DNA of 34,901 bases, from NCBI GenBank assembly GCA_964572745.1, contig CAZNFT010000020.1, positions 1-34,901 of the forward strand. Direction: 5' to 3'. Made by a program: the position numbers and the translations under genes. The notes under the pieces were generated by a model. The model saw only the letters and a list, made by a program, of their open reading frames with translations, ran no database searches and was not told the DNA's origin. Shown piece by piece: positions 8,794-17,002 of this stretch; position 1 is the first letter of the stretch; the number at the start of each line of letters is the position of its first letter. This DNA comes from M50B103 sp041667565 (lineage in GTDB: Bacteria; Fidelibacterota; Fidelibacteria; Fidelibacterales; Fidelibacteraceae).

Positions 8794-10278
8794 ATGAATT
8801 TTAAACGCATCTTAATTTTATCGTTTTCTTTATTCTTGCTTTTTGCTCAAACTCCTCAGGAATTAGTCCAAGAATTAGCAGAGCTTGAAGAATTAAACCA
8901 CGCTCAATGGAGTGTGTATGCTCGCTATGTTGACCAGGCTCCTGATGAAGAGGCCATTATTTCTCACAATGCTGAAATGTCTTTAGCTTGTGCATCTTCA
9001 CTTAAGGTCTTGGCTGTTGGTATTGCTTTGGACAGGCTAGGAGCCAATCATACCTATAAAACTAAATTATACTATGATGGTATAATTAGTGAAGATGGCG
9101 TTCTTGATGGCAGTATTTATATTCTTGGAGGCGGTGATCCTACCTTAGGTGGCGATCAGGTTGGTGGAGTTATGTCACAACGAAAGCTTATGTCCACATG
9201 GGTCAGGGCTATTGAAGGTGCTGGCATTAAAAAGATCAATGGTTCCATTATTGGAGATGAATCACTTTATGCTCCTTTTCATGCTCCGGGAAACTGGTCA
9301 TGGGAAGATCTTGGAAATTATTATGGTGCCGGTTTTGGAGCTTTGTGTTATTCAGATAATAAATACTATCTTGATTTTAAGCCAGGTGAAAAAGAAGGCG
9401 ATGATGCGGAAGTTATTGCTATACGACCTCAGATCCCCGGTTTTAAATATACCAATCGCATGAAAACCGGTCCGGAGCATTCTGGCGATAATGGCTATAT
9501 TTTATGTGCACCCAATGTTTATGAGGCCATATTTTATGGAACAGTTCCGGCAGGTAATGACAGATTCACCATAAAAGGATCTATACCTAATCCGGCACTT
9601 GTAATCGCCCAGGCACTTGAAACTTCTTTAGAAAAGAAAGGGATCAGCACGGAAAACGGAGTTATGGTATTAAACGAAAAGAAAAAATATAATGGTCGAA
9701 AATTACTTAATACTGTAAAATCTCCTCCTTTAAGATTAATTGCTGAGATTACCAATAAGCTTTCGAATAATACCTTTACCGAGATGCTTTTGTTGAGTGT
9801 TGCAGACAAGGAAATGGGCTTGGGGACGACCCGGGCCGGCATAAAATATATCTATAAATTTATGGACAGACTGCAGGTTGATCGCTCTGGTTTGAGACTG
9901 GTGGATGCGAGCGGTTTATCACAAGAAAATATGATCACCACAAAAATATTTAGCGATTATCTATCCGAAATGACTAAAAGGGAATCCTTTGATATCTTTT
10001 ATAAAACTTTTGCACGGGCAGGAGACAGTAAGGATTTTGGTCACGTACAATATTTTGGTGATAATACAGCTGCGGCGGGAAATGCACGTGTTAAAACCGG
10101 GTATATAAATAGTGTTCGATCACATACCGGTTATGTATCTGATATGAATGGTCGTATGATCGCTTTTTCGCTGATCGCTAATAATTACCATTGTAAAACT
10201 AAAGAGATCACCGGTATTCATGAAAAGATCGTGGTGGCTCTTGCGAATATCGGGAAAGAAGAAAGCCTTGAAGACTGA
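8794..10278 (+). CDS. dacB: D-alanyl-D-alanine carboxypeptidase/endopeptidase (PBP4, peptidase S13)
   Basis: Periplasmic peptidoglycan peptidase that trims D-Ala or cuts D-Ala-mDAP cross-links. The 494-residue product has an N-terminal signal segment (about residues 1-20, ending near LLFAQT) and the three active-site motifs in order: S68-S-L-K71, S324-N-N326 and K434-T-G436. DASGLSQENMIT near residues 371-382 is a further S13 signature. The long insertion between the first two motifs is the PBP4-specific domain. It lies 17 nt after the glycosyltransferase and overlaps the DUF1667 gene by 11 nt, so the four genes 7721-12668 are probably one transcript. Confidence 0.93.
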   Translation: MNFKRILILSFSLFLLFAQTPQELVQELAELEELNHAQWSVYARYVDQAPDEEAIISHNAEMSLACASSLKVLAVGIALDRLGANHTYKTKLYYDGIISEDGVLDGSIYILGGGDPTLGGDQVGGVMSQRKLMSTWVRAIEGAGIKKINGSIIGDESLYAPFHAPGNWSWEDLGNYYGAGFGALCYSDNKYYLDFKPGEKEGDDAEVIAIRPQIPGFKYTNRMKTGPEHSGDNGYILCAPNVYEAIFYGTVPAGNDRFTIKGSIPNPALVIAQALETSLEKKGISTENGVMVLNEKKKYNGRKLLNTVKSPPLRLIAEITNKLSNNTFTEMLLLSVADKEMGLGTTRAGIKYIYKFMDRLQVDRSGLRLVDASGLSQENMITTKIFSDYLSEMTKRESFDIFYKTFARAGDSKDFGHVQYFGDNTAAAGNARVKTGYINSVRSHTGYVSDMNGRMIAFSLIANNYHCKTKEITGIHEKIVVALANIGKEESLED

Positions 10279-10633
10279 TATAAAAAACCTTGTATGTATT
10301 GTGTGTCCTTTGGGTTGTAAACTCACTGTAGAAAAGGATGGCGAAAATTATAAAGTCAGCGGGAATGCCTGTAAACGTGGTGATGATTACGCTATTAAAG
10401 AAATGACAGATCCTACTCGCATGTTAACATCCACGATGAAACTTCTCAATAGTTCGCATGTTCGGGTTCCGGTGCACACATCTGCAGCTATTCCCAAGGG
10501 GAAAATATTTGCTGCCATGGATGTCATAAACAGATCAATAGCAGAGGCACCTGTCAAAATGGGAGATGTCCTTATAAAAAATATTTTAGATACGGGCGCG
10601 GATATTTGTGCATCAAGGAGCATTGATGAATAA
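10268..10633 (+). CDS. DUF1667 family cysteine-rich protein
   Basis: A 121-residue protein of the DUF1667 family, whose biochemical role is not established. It starts with a four-cysteine module: CIVCPLGCKL near residues 9-18 and a fourth cysteine in GNACKRGDDYAIKE near residue 35, presumably a metal or Fe-S site. A proline-rich middle (VRVPVHTSAAIPKG) and a C-terminal part with MGDVLIKNILDTGADICASR follow, typical of the family. I chose the TTG at 10268, after GGGAAAGAAG, because it gives the usual length of about 120; the ATG at 10220 would add a non-conserved leader inside dacB. Members are usually found beside glycerol-3-phosphate dehydrogenase-like flavoproteins, which are absent here. 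Confidence 0.85.
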   Translation: MKTDIKNLVCIVCPLGCKLTVEKDGENYKVSGNACKRGDDYAIKEMTDPTRMLTSTMKLLNSSHVRVPVHTSAAIPKGKIFAAMDVINRSIAEAPVKMGDVLIKNILDTGADICASRSIDE

Positions 10634-12668
10634 AAGTGAAGCGATAAAAAGAGTTAAAGCTTTACAAGAAGAATTAAACGAGCACGCTCATCGTTATTAT
10701 GTGCTTAACGATCCCATAATTTCCGATGTCGAATATGATAAGCTTTTTAGAGAACTGCAGGCACTTGAAAAAGAATTTCCCGATCTTGTGGATAACAATT
10801 CTCCTACAAAACGTGTAGGCGGTATTGTTTTAGATACTTTTTCAACACTAAAACATCGCTTGCCAATGTTGAGTTTAGCCAATGCTCTTAATCTGGAAGA
10901 ACTCAGTGATTTTTACCAAAGATTACGCAAGGCAAGCGGCAAAGCTGATATTGAATTGGTAGGTGAACCAAAACTGGATGGTTTGGGTGTTGAATTGATC
11001 TATGAAAAGGGTGTTTTTATTGCCGGATCTACGCGTGGCGATGGATATGTGGGTGAAAATATCAGTGAAAACTTAAGGACCATCGGACAGATCCCCATGA
11101 AATTAAGGGGAAATAATTTTCCTGAGCTTCTTGAAGTCCGTGGTGAAGTAATCATTTCTAAAGTGGGTTTTGAAAAACTAAATCGCCAGCGTGAAAAAGC
11201 CGGTGAAAAATTATTTGCCAATCCACGGAATGCAGCAGCAGGTTCTTTAAGACAGTTGGATTCCACTGTCACAGCGCGACGTCCTCTGGAAATATTTTTA
11301 TATTCTCCCGGAGTGATTGAAGGCTATGATTATACATCGCAATGGGAGTTATTGGAGCAATTCAAAGACTGGGGTTTTCCTATCAATCCCTATAATAAGA
11401 TCTTAAAAAATGAGCAGGAAGCTTTAAGTTATTTTAAAAATATGGAAGAAGTGCGAGAGGATCTGCCCTACGATATTGATGGCGTTGTTATAAAAGTTAA
11501 TGATCTGCAATTGCAGGAAGAACTTGGCATGCGTACCCGGACACCCCGTTGGGCAATCGCAGGAAAATTCAAAGCCAGACAAGAAATAACAAAAATAGAA
11601 TCCATTGTTGCCCAGGTTGGTCGTACAGGTGTTTTAACGCCTGTAGCAAACCTAACTCCCGTACAACTTGGAGGCGTGCTTGTATCGCGCGTTACTTTGC
11701 ATAATCAGGACGAAATTGACCGTAAAGATATTCGGGTTGGAGATTGGGTTGTTATTGAACGCGCTGGTGATGTGATACCCAAGGTGATAAAAGTTATAAA
11801 AGAAAGACGAGCAGAAAATACCCAGCCATATAAATTACCTGATCATTGTCCTGTTTGTGGTGCAAAGGTCCAGCGTGTTGAAGGTGGCGTGGCGGTTAAA
11901 TGTATTCATCGTGATTGTCCTGCCCAGCTAAAATCGGGTATTTCTCATTTTATTTCAAAACTTGCCATGAATATTGATGGCATGGGCGAAAAGATCGTTG
12001 AGCAATTAGTCAATGAACAACTCATTGAGTCCATGGCTGATATTTATACCCTGGAATACGAAAAAATTGTGGGACTGGAACGATTTGGTGAAAGATCTGC
12101 AAGAAATCTGATCACATCTATCAAGAATTCAATGAAACGCGATTTACATAATGTAATTTATGCTTTGGGCATTCCTAATGTCGGGGAATACCTTGCTCGT
12201 GTTCTGGCAGCTCATTATGGCTCTTTGGCGGGGCTTCTTAAGGCCGAACAAGAAGAACTGGTAGCAATAGATGACATAGGTGATATCGTCGCTGAGAGCG
12301 TAGTTTCCTTTGTTCAGGATAAAGATAACCGCAAGATGATAGAGCGATTAATTTCTTATGGCATAGATCCAAAGGTCAAGCAAGAACATGAGCAGCTTTT
12401 AAAAGGCAAGGTCTTTGTTTTTACCGGTAGTCTTGAAACATTAACTCGCGATGAAGCCAAGAATATGGTAAGGGATCTTGGAGCTAAGGCTTCGGGTTCC
12501 GTTTCGTCCAAAACAGATTTTCTTGTCTCAGGAGAAGCATCCGGGTCCAAGCTTGATAAAGCCAGAGAATTGAATATTCCAATTATGAATGAAAAAGATT
12601 TTTTAGACTTTATACAAAAATTCGGAGTGGGGAAGGAAGACTCTGAAGAACAAATAAAACTATTTTGA
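10626..12668 (+). CDS. ligA: NAD-dependent DNA ligase
   Basis: Seals nicks during replication and repair using NAD. The 680-residue product has the full LigA order: Ia domain (HRYYVLNDPIISDVEYDKL, about 22-40), adenylation domain with nucleophile K116 in EPKLDGL, OB fold, Cys4 zinc finger (CPVCGAKV to CIHRDCPAQ, about 412-438), helix-hairpin-helix region and a C-terminal BRCT domain (about 595-665). Start at ATG 10626 has AAGGAG six bases upstream. The frame remains open back to 10608, but that adds non-conserved residues. The start overlaps the DUF1667 stop by 8 nt. Length is normal (about 670). Confidence 0.97.
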   Translation: MNKSEAIKRVKALQEELNEHAHRYYVLNDPIISDVEYDKLFRELQALEKEFPDLVDNNSPTKRVGGIVLDTFSTLKHRLPMLSLANALNLEELSDFYQRLRKASGKADIELVGEPKLDGLGVELIYEKGVFIAGSTRGDGYVGENISENLRTIGQIPMKLRGNNFPELLEVRGEVIISKVGFEKLNRQREKAGEKLFANPRNAAAGSLRQLDSTVTARRPLEIFLYSPGVIEGYDYTSQWELLEQFKDWGFPINPYNKILKNEQEALSYFKNMEEVREDLPYDIDGVVIKVNDLQLQEELGMRTRTPRWAIAGKFKARQEITKIESIVAQVGRTGVLTPVANLTPVQLGGVLVSRVTLHNQDEIDRKDIRVGDWVVIERAGDVIPKVIKVIKERRAENTQPYKLPDHCPVCGAKVQRVEGGVAVKCIHRDCPAQLKSGISHFISKLAMNIDGMGEKIVEQLVNEQLIESMADIYTLEYEKIVGLERFGERSARNLITSIKNSMKRDLHNVIYALGIPNVGEYLARVLAAHYGSLAGLLKAEQEELVAIDDIGDIVAESVVSFVQDKDNRKMIERLISYGIDPKVKQEHEQLLKGKVFVFTGSLETLTRDEAKNMVRDLGAKASGSVSSKTDFLVSGEASGSKLDKARELNIPIMNEKDFLDFIQKFGVGKEDSEEQIKLF

Positions 12669-12791
12669 TCGAACAATTTTTTTAGAATCCTTTGCATAAG
12701 CTAACACTAATTGATTTCTGAGAGAGAATTTTTTTCAGTACGAATATCGCTGCTTAAAATGGATTATTGACAAGATATGGTTAGTTTATAT

Positions 12792-12819
12792 AAAAAAAAG
12801 GGACAGGCATGCCTGTCCC
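12792..12819 (-). terminator. Rho-independent terminator after the Mrp gene
   Basis: A perfect palindrome (GGGACAGGCA followed by its complement) lies at 12800-12819. On the minus strand it is followed directly by eight T residues (A-tract 12792-12799). It sits 21 nt past the stop of the minus-strand Mrp gene. The plus side lacks a T-run, so it does not look built to stop ligA transcripts. Confidence 0.88.
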
Positions 12820-12839
12820 CTTGAGTATGAAAACACTAT

Positions 12840-13643
12840 TTACTTTAATTTATCTGCGATCTTTTCAGCAATATCCATGTAATATTTACTTTCAGCACTG
12901 TCCGGCTTGCATTCAACGATAGGTGCACCGGTATCTGCGGAACTCATAATTTCTTCGTTCAATGGAATTTCACCCAAAAATTCTACCTTTGAGCGTTCAC
13001 TTTCTTTATAACCACCGTTTTGACCAAAAATAAATGATTTATGACCACATTCCGGACATAGAAAATAGCTCATATTTTCTACGATACCTAAAATAGGTAC
13101 ATTGACTTTTTCAAACATACTAATGCCACGTTTAACATCTGCAAGAGCAAGATCCTGAGGTGTTGTGACAATAACTGCACCACTTAGTTGCACCTTTTGT
13201 ACTAAGCTCAATTGGATATCACCGGTTCCGGGAGGCAGATCAATAATAAGATAATCCATCTTTTTCCACCAAACTTCTGTCAATAATTGATTAACAGCTT
13301 TCATAACGAGTGGACCGCGCCAGATAACAGCTTGATTGGCATCAAGGAAAAATCCCAAAGACATGAGCTGGATACCATATTTTAGTGCCGGAAGAATACC
13401 TTCTTCGGATACTGATTCCGTTGGTTTATGTTGCCCGAACATCATAGGTACAGATGGTCCATAAAGGTCTAGATCTAATAATCCTACTGAATATCCTTGG
13501 TTTTTAAGCGAAAGTGCAAGGTTAGCGGCTACTGTTGATTTACCTACACCACCTTTGCCGGAAGCAATAGCGATGATATGTTTTGCATATTTGGCCTTTT
13601 TCTGAAGGTCAAAGGGGTTTTCTTGTTTTTTTTCTTCAGACAT
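12840..13643 (-). CDS. Mrp/NBP35-family iron-sulfur carrier ATPase
   Basis: Cytoplasmic P-loop ATPase (Mrp/ApbC family) that carries and transfers Fe-S clusters to target proteins. The 267-residue protein has the deviant Walker A G29-KGGVGK35-ST, the switch DLDLYGPSVP near residues 57-66, IIDLPPGTGD near 133-142, and the bridging cluster ligands C196-P-E-C199 in FLCPECGHKSF. It lacks the N-terminal DUF59/MIP18 domain found in many Mrp proteins, so it is the short form. The ATG at 13643 has AGGAG upstream. It lies downstream of a ferredoxin gene, which fits a role in maturing that or similar Fe-S proteins. Confidence 0.93.
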   Translation of the reverse strand: MSEEKKQENPFDLQKKAKYAKHIIAIASGKGGVGKSTVAANLALSLKNQGYSVGLLDLDLYGPSVPMMFGQHKPTESVSEEGILPALKYGIQLMSLGFFLDANQAVIWRGPLVMKAVNQLLTEVWWKKMDYLIIDLPPGTGDIQLSLVQKVQLSGAVIVTTPQDLALADVKRGISMFEKVNVPILGIVENMSYFLCPECGHKSFIFGQNGGYKESERSKVEFLGEIPLNEEIMSSADTGAPIVECKPDSAESKYYMDIAEKIADKLK

Positions 13644-13660
13644 TATTTCTCCTAAATACA

Positions 13661-13684
13661 AAAGGGCAGTATGATCTGCCCTTT
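13661..13684 (-). terminator. Hairpin between ferredoxin and Mrp genes (terminator or attenuator)
   Basis: Arms AAAGGGCAG (13661-13669) and CTGCCCTTT (13676-13684) pair perfectly around a six-base loop. On the minus strand the stem is followed by TGTATTT, a weak T-rich tail, and then the Mrp ribosome site. It may let most transcripts end after the ferredoxin while some read into mrp, giving more ferredoxin than carrier. Confidence 0.7.
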
Positions 13685-13706
13685 ATTTGTTTTATTGATC
13701 GTAAGC

Positions 13707-13880
13707 TTAACCTTCTGAAATAGCTTCAACAGGACAAGCGGCAATACATGCCAAACAATCAATACATAGATCGTCATCACAAACAGCTTTACCGTTTTCA
13801 AGGGTTAAAGCTTCAACTGGACATACTTCAATGCATTCACCGATGCCATCACATACGTCAACATTAACTACTACTGCCAT
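13707..13880 (-). CDS. Small ferredoxin with one altered cluster motif
   Basis: A 57-residue clostridial-type electron carrier too short for many gene callers. Read on the minus strand from ATG 13880 (AAAGGAG upstream), it starts MAVVVNVDVC. The second motif, CIDCLACIAACPVEA, is a complete CxxCxxCxxxCP. The first, CDGIGECIEVCPVEA, has isoleucine where the second cysteine belongs (codon ATC between GGC and GGT). Classical two-cluster ferredoxins use the first three cysteines of one motif plus the last of the other, so cluster I would have only three cysteine ligands, consistent with a [3Fe-4S] or site-differentiated cluster. Partners are not adjacent, apart from the Mrp gene downstream. Confidence 0.93.
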   Translation of the reverse strand: MAVVVNVDVCDGIGECIEVCPVEALTLENGKAVCDDDLCIDCLACIAACPVEAISEG

Positions 13881-14044
13881 TATGAATCTCCTTTAAGTGT
13901 ACATCTGACAACCGCTAAATCTATACAAAAAATTATATGTTCTCAAAGACTTTTTATATTATTTTATTTTTTTATTCATTTTCGATGTCTAAAACAATAG
14001 ATTCAGGCATAAAAACATGATCTTAAACAGTAAAGGAGAAAAAT

Positions 14045-14734
14045 ATGAGTTTTTTTGGAAGGATAAGCAATATATTTGTTGCACCTGATAAGTGTTTTAT
14101 TTCACTTCGCGATGAAGGTACTAAATGGACTGATTATGTTATCCCGATCTTATTGTTGACTGTAATGATCATAATTTTTATGGCAACAACAGCTGATATG
14201 ATGAAGGATATTCAAGTGGATGCGATCATGAAGATGGAGCAATTTTCAGAGGCTCAAAAAGAAGCTATGCTTGAGCAAAGTAGTTCGGGTATTGTTCAAA
14301 GCATTCAATATGTCTCCGGTGTTATTTCTACAATTTTTACAGCTATTATAACTGCTCTAATCATGATGATCCTTGGTAATTTTGTTGGTGGCGGTCAACA
14401 AAAATATGGAGTTTTATTGGCCAGCGCTTTATATATACAGTTAATTACTATCCCCGAGTCTATTATCAAGATATTTTTGATCCTTCAAAAAGAAAGTATG
14501 AATGTTTATTTAGGCTTAGCTTCATTCATATCATCACCTGATCAAACAAATTTTTTTCATAATTTAATAGGACAATTTGAGTTTTTTAAGATCTGGCGTA
14601 TTGTTCTTTGGGTTCTTGCTTTTAAAATCCTCTATAAATTTACAGGTAAAAAATCAGGCTGGCTCGTTGTTGTTATTATGTTGATCGGTATGTTGTTAGC
14701 TGCGGCGGTCGCTACATTTCAGGGAAAAATGTAA
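14045..14734 (+). CDS. Yip1-family integral membrane protein
   Basis: A 229-residue membrane protein with about five hydrophobic segments, near residues 31-47, 88-110, 124-145, 180-196 and 203-222. The N terminus (FFGRISNIFVAPDKCFISLRDE) and the layout of a soluble start followed by a five-helix bundle match bacterial Yip1-domain proteins, whose function is unknown. AAAGGAG precedes the ATG. It is a single gene, divergent from the ferredoxin across 164 nt and convergent with gcvT. No motif suggests enzymatic activity. Confidence 0.78.
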   Translation: MSFFGRISNIFVAPDKCFISLRDEGTKWTDYVIPILLLTVMIIIFMATTADMMKDIQVDAIMKMEQFSEAQKEAMLEQSSSGIVQSIQYVSGVISTIFTAIITALIMMILGNFVGGGQQKYGVLLASALYIQLITIPESIIKIFLILQKESMNVYLGLASFISSPDQTNFFHNLIGQFEFFKIWRIVLWVLAFKILYKFTGKKSGWLVVVIMLIGMLLAAAVATFQGKM

Positions 14735-14874
14735 GTCCTTAGCCCTTAGTTATAAGTCGAAAAACGCGAGATGAAAGACTTAAAACCTAAGATGCAAGTC
14801 TTGGATTAGTCCTCCTATATTCCTACACTTTTGCTTGTCTTTTAAACGCGTAAAAAATATATTTTTCATAAAAA

Positions 14875-14900
14875 GCAAGGCTGGAAAAATCCAGCCCTTG
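14875..14900 (-). terminator. Terminator after gcvT
   Basis: CAAGGCTGG and CCAGCCCTTG flank a short A-rich loop and pair with one bulge. On the minus strand a CTTTTT tail follows. It lies about 40 nt past the gcvT stop. The plus side is followed by TTTATTT, so it could also stop transcripts from the Yip1-like gene. Confidence 0.78.
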
Positions 14901-14937
14901 TTTATTTAGACTTTATTATTTTTTGATACATTTAATT

Positions 14938-16035
14938 TTATAAATTCATCGGGCTTGAGTTTACAAAAGGTGGTTTAACGATAATCGCTTTTAGGCGCTT
15001 ACCACGAACATCCATGTCTATTTCGGTCCCGACTTTGGCTAGTTCGCGTTTAACATATCCCATTCCAATACCTATCTTTAAAGAAGGTGACATTGTGCCG
15101 CTTGTAACTTTTCCGACTTTTTCATTAGCAATGTATAGCTGGTAATCATGACGAGGAATACCGCGATCGACCATTTTAAAAGCTATTAAACGCTGAGATG
15201 GTTTTTCTTTTTTGATTTTTAGCAATGTTTCTTTAGCAATAAAATCATCATTATCTAATTTTGTGATCCATCCCAGACCTGCTTCAAGAGGATTTGTATT
15301 TTTATCAATATCATTTCCATAAAGAATATACTTCATTTCAAGGCGGAGAGTATCGCGGGCTGCAAGTCCAACCGCTTCAATACCAATATCATCACCTGCT
15401 TCAAAAATACTATCCCAAAGTTCTAATGAATCCTGTGGTTTATGATATAATTCAAAGCCGGGTTCACCTGTATAGCCGGTTCTTGATATGAGTAGCTTTT
15501 TACCTGCTAATATGCCTTCGCAAAAGTGATAAAAAGGGATATCAGTTAGTTTTGTATTCGTCAATTTTTGAAGAACTTTAAGGGTGTTAGGTCCCTGAAT
15601 AGCCAAAAGAGCAGTTTCATCACTACAATCCCTAAGGCTAGCGCCATCTATAAGATGTTTTTCTGCCCAGGCATAGTCTTTTGCGATATTTGAAGCATTC
15701 ACGGCCAGCATGAATTTATTCTTGTGAAAGCGATAAATAAGGAAATCATCAATGATCCCGCCATCGGGATAGCACATTGCCGTGTATTGTGCCTGACCAT
15801 CATTAAGGGCTTTTACATTATTAATGGTAATACTTTGCAGATAATCTTCAGCTTTTTCGCCTTCTACATAGAATTCTCCCATGTGGGATACATCAAACAC
15901 ACCGACATTTTCACGAACCTGCATATGTTCATGATTAACTCCGGAATAATTAATAGGCATTAAAAAATCTGCAAAATCTACAAGCTTTGCACCTAAAGCA
16001 AGGTGCCTTTCATAAAAAGGGGTCTTTTTAGTCAT
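14938..16035 (-). CDS. gcvT: Aminomethyltransferase (glycine cleavage T protein)
   Basis: Transfers the methylene unit of glycine from the lipoylated H protein to tetrahydrofolate and releases ammonia. The 365-residue product has the family hallmarks ENVGVFDVSHMGEF near residues 42-55, MLAVNASNIAKDYAW near the folate site, LLISRTGYTGEPGFELY near 185-201, and a C-terminal barrel with KVGKVTSGTMSPSL. Length is typical (about 360-370). ATG 16035 has GGAG upstream; the frame is open to 16059, but that lead-in overlaps the preceding gene. No gcvH or gcvP is adjacent. It is the last gene of a six-gene run behind a radical SAM enzyme and small unknown proteins. Confidence 0.94.
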   Translation of the reverse strand: MTKKTPFYERHLALGAKLVDFADFLMPINYSGVNHEHMQVRENVGVFDVSHMGEFYVEGEKAEDYLQSITINNVKALNDGQAQYTAMCYPDGGIIDDFLIYRFHKNKFMLAVNASNIAKDYAWAEKHLIDGASLRDCSDETALLAIQGPNTLKVLQKLTNTKLTDIPFYHFCEGILAGKKLLISRTGYTGEPGFELYHKPQDSLELWDSIFEAGDDIGIEAVGLAARDTLRLEMKYILYGNDIDKNTNPLEAGLGWITKLDNDDFIAKETLLKIKKEKPSQRLIAFKMVDRGIPRHDYQLYIANEKVGKVTSGTMSPSLKIGIGMGYVKRELAKVGTEIDMDVRGKRLKAIIVKPPFVNSSPMNL

Positions 16036-16052
16036 GATCTTTTCTCCAAGGC

Positions 16053-16241
16053 CTACCATAGGTCTCTTTTCTTGAAATCATCAAAAATATTTAACTCGCG
16101 CTGAATTTGCTGCAAAGCACCCCGCAGTGAACCATCTACTTTAAGACTTGTTTCTCCGCGCACATTAACGAGTTTTTTTACCAGCTCTCTAAAGGCCGAT
16201 AATTCATCGTCGTCGAGCTCAAATTTGATCTTATTAATCAT
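16053..16241 (-). CDS. Small uncharacterised protein (62 aa)
   Basis: I do not recognise this 62-residue product. It begins MINKIKFELDDDELSAFREL and looks mostly helical, with two charged amphipathic stretches (about 12-26 and 40-55). It contains neither a signal peptide nor cysteines. The start is coupled to the gene before it by a TAATG overlap of one base, with AGAAGGA just upstream. It ends 17 nt before the gcvT start. The coupling and the good ribosome site make it a real gene in my view, although no homologue is known to me. Confidence 0.68.
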   Translation of the reverse strand: MINKIKFELDDDELSAFRELVKKLVNVRGETSLKVDGSLRGALQQIQRELNIFDDFKKRDLW

Positions 16242-16645
16242 TATCCTTCTCGCTTTAGTTTCATGTTGTATTCGTAAGGAGTAATCTTTTGAATTATAAT
16301 GATATCTCCCGGCTTGACATTTTTATCGCTCATGTAGCGTGTGCTACCTTTTTGCATACTTCTATTTCTAAAAACAAAGGTTTTTTCTACAATATCGGTT
16401 TCAATATCAAAACCTGCATCTGTATGGAGGGTAATGGTTTTAACTCTGTAATTTTTATCTACATTGTTTGAAGGATTCATAGCACCCAACACATCAAAGG
16501 GAAAAAAGTCAACATGATCTTTTACTGAGAATTGTCTTTGCATCATGAATAGATTTTGTCGGGTAATAGGGATCTCTATCGAACTATATCCGCTCGAGAA
16601 GGGATTTGTATCCTTATATTTTTCAAACTGATATAGATCAGACAT
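16241..16645 (-). CDS. Small protein resembling B3/EcoRII-N-type pseudobarrel
   Basis: A 134-residue protein without an assigned function. Its pattern is HVDFFPFDVLGAMNPSN near residues 44-60, a run of alternating strands, GFDIETDIVEKTFVFRNRS near 78-96 and VKPGDIIIIQKITPYEYNM near 111-129. The order DFFP, G-x-x-N, TDI, FR-R, PGD, YEY recalls small stand-alone proteins with the DNA-binding pseudobarrel of plant B3 and EcoRII N-terminal domains. This is my own pattern reading and needs a profile search. It follows its upstream neighbour by 6 nt and is fused by one base to the 62-residue gene. Confidence 0.7.
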   Translation of the reverse strand: MSDLYQFEKYKDTNPFSSGYSSIEIPITRQNLFMMQRQFSVKDHVDFFPFDVLGAMNPSNNVDKNYRVKTITLHTDAGFDIETDIVEKTFVFRNRSMQKGSTRYMSDKNVKPGDIIIIQKITPYEYNMKLKREG

Positions 16646-16651
16646 CAGATT

Positions 16652-17002
16652 TTAATACTCCACAATTATTTCTTTATGAATGGGCTCATCTAAGTCATTC
16701 ATTCCATCAACGTTGAGGACAATTTTAGAAATGTCTTCCTGCAGATCCACAAGGGCATCGTATAAGTCAGTTAAGTGTTCTTGCGTAAATCCATCGTGCA
16801 TGATGTAATGTTTTTCTTCTTTGTCCCAATGGCGGGAACGGGAAAGATTATATTCCCAACCGTAGAAGACAGTAATTTTTTGATTATCTTGATTATAAAC
16901 ATCAATGGTATCTACCATTAATTCAAGAAACTCTTCTCCACTTTCATTTTGAAGTGAATCAAATTCAGCAAGGATGATTTTTTTGAATTCTGAATATTTC
17001 AT
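16652..17002 (-). CDS. Uncharacterised acidic protein (116 aa)
   Basis: Unrecognised 116-residue acidic protein. It opens MKYSEFKKIILAEFDSLQ and carries an aromatic and charged middle (TVFYGWEYNLSRSRHWDKEEKHYIMHDG, about 44-71). A regular helix with LTDLYDALVDLQEDI follows, then a final strand. There is neither a signal peptide nor a cysteine. The start is chosen at 17002, where ATGA overlaps the radical SAM stop by four bases with GGAG upstream; an ATG four codons earlier lacks a ribosome site. Position directly behind the radical SAM gene suggests a partner or substrate role, but nothing in the sequence proves it. Confidence 0.72.
   Translation of the reverse strand: MKYSEFKKIILAEFDSLQNESGEEFLELMVDTIDVYNQDNQKITVFYGWEYNLSRSRHWDKEEKHYIMHDGFTQEHLTDLYDALVDLQEDISKIVLNVDGMNDLDEPIHKEIIVEY

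Noticed and set aside
12669..12791. Terminator directly after ligA
   Set aside because: There are T-runs but no stable stem in front of them; the only strong hairpin has its T-tail on the minus strand.
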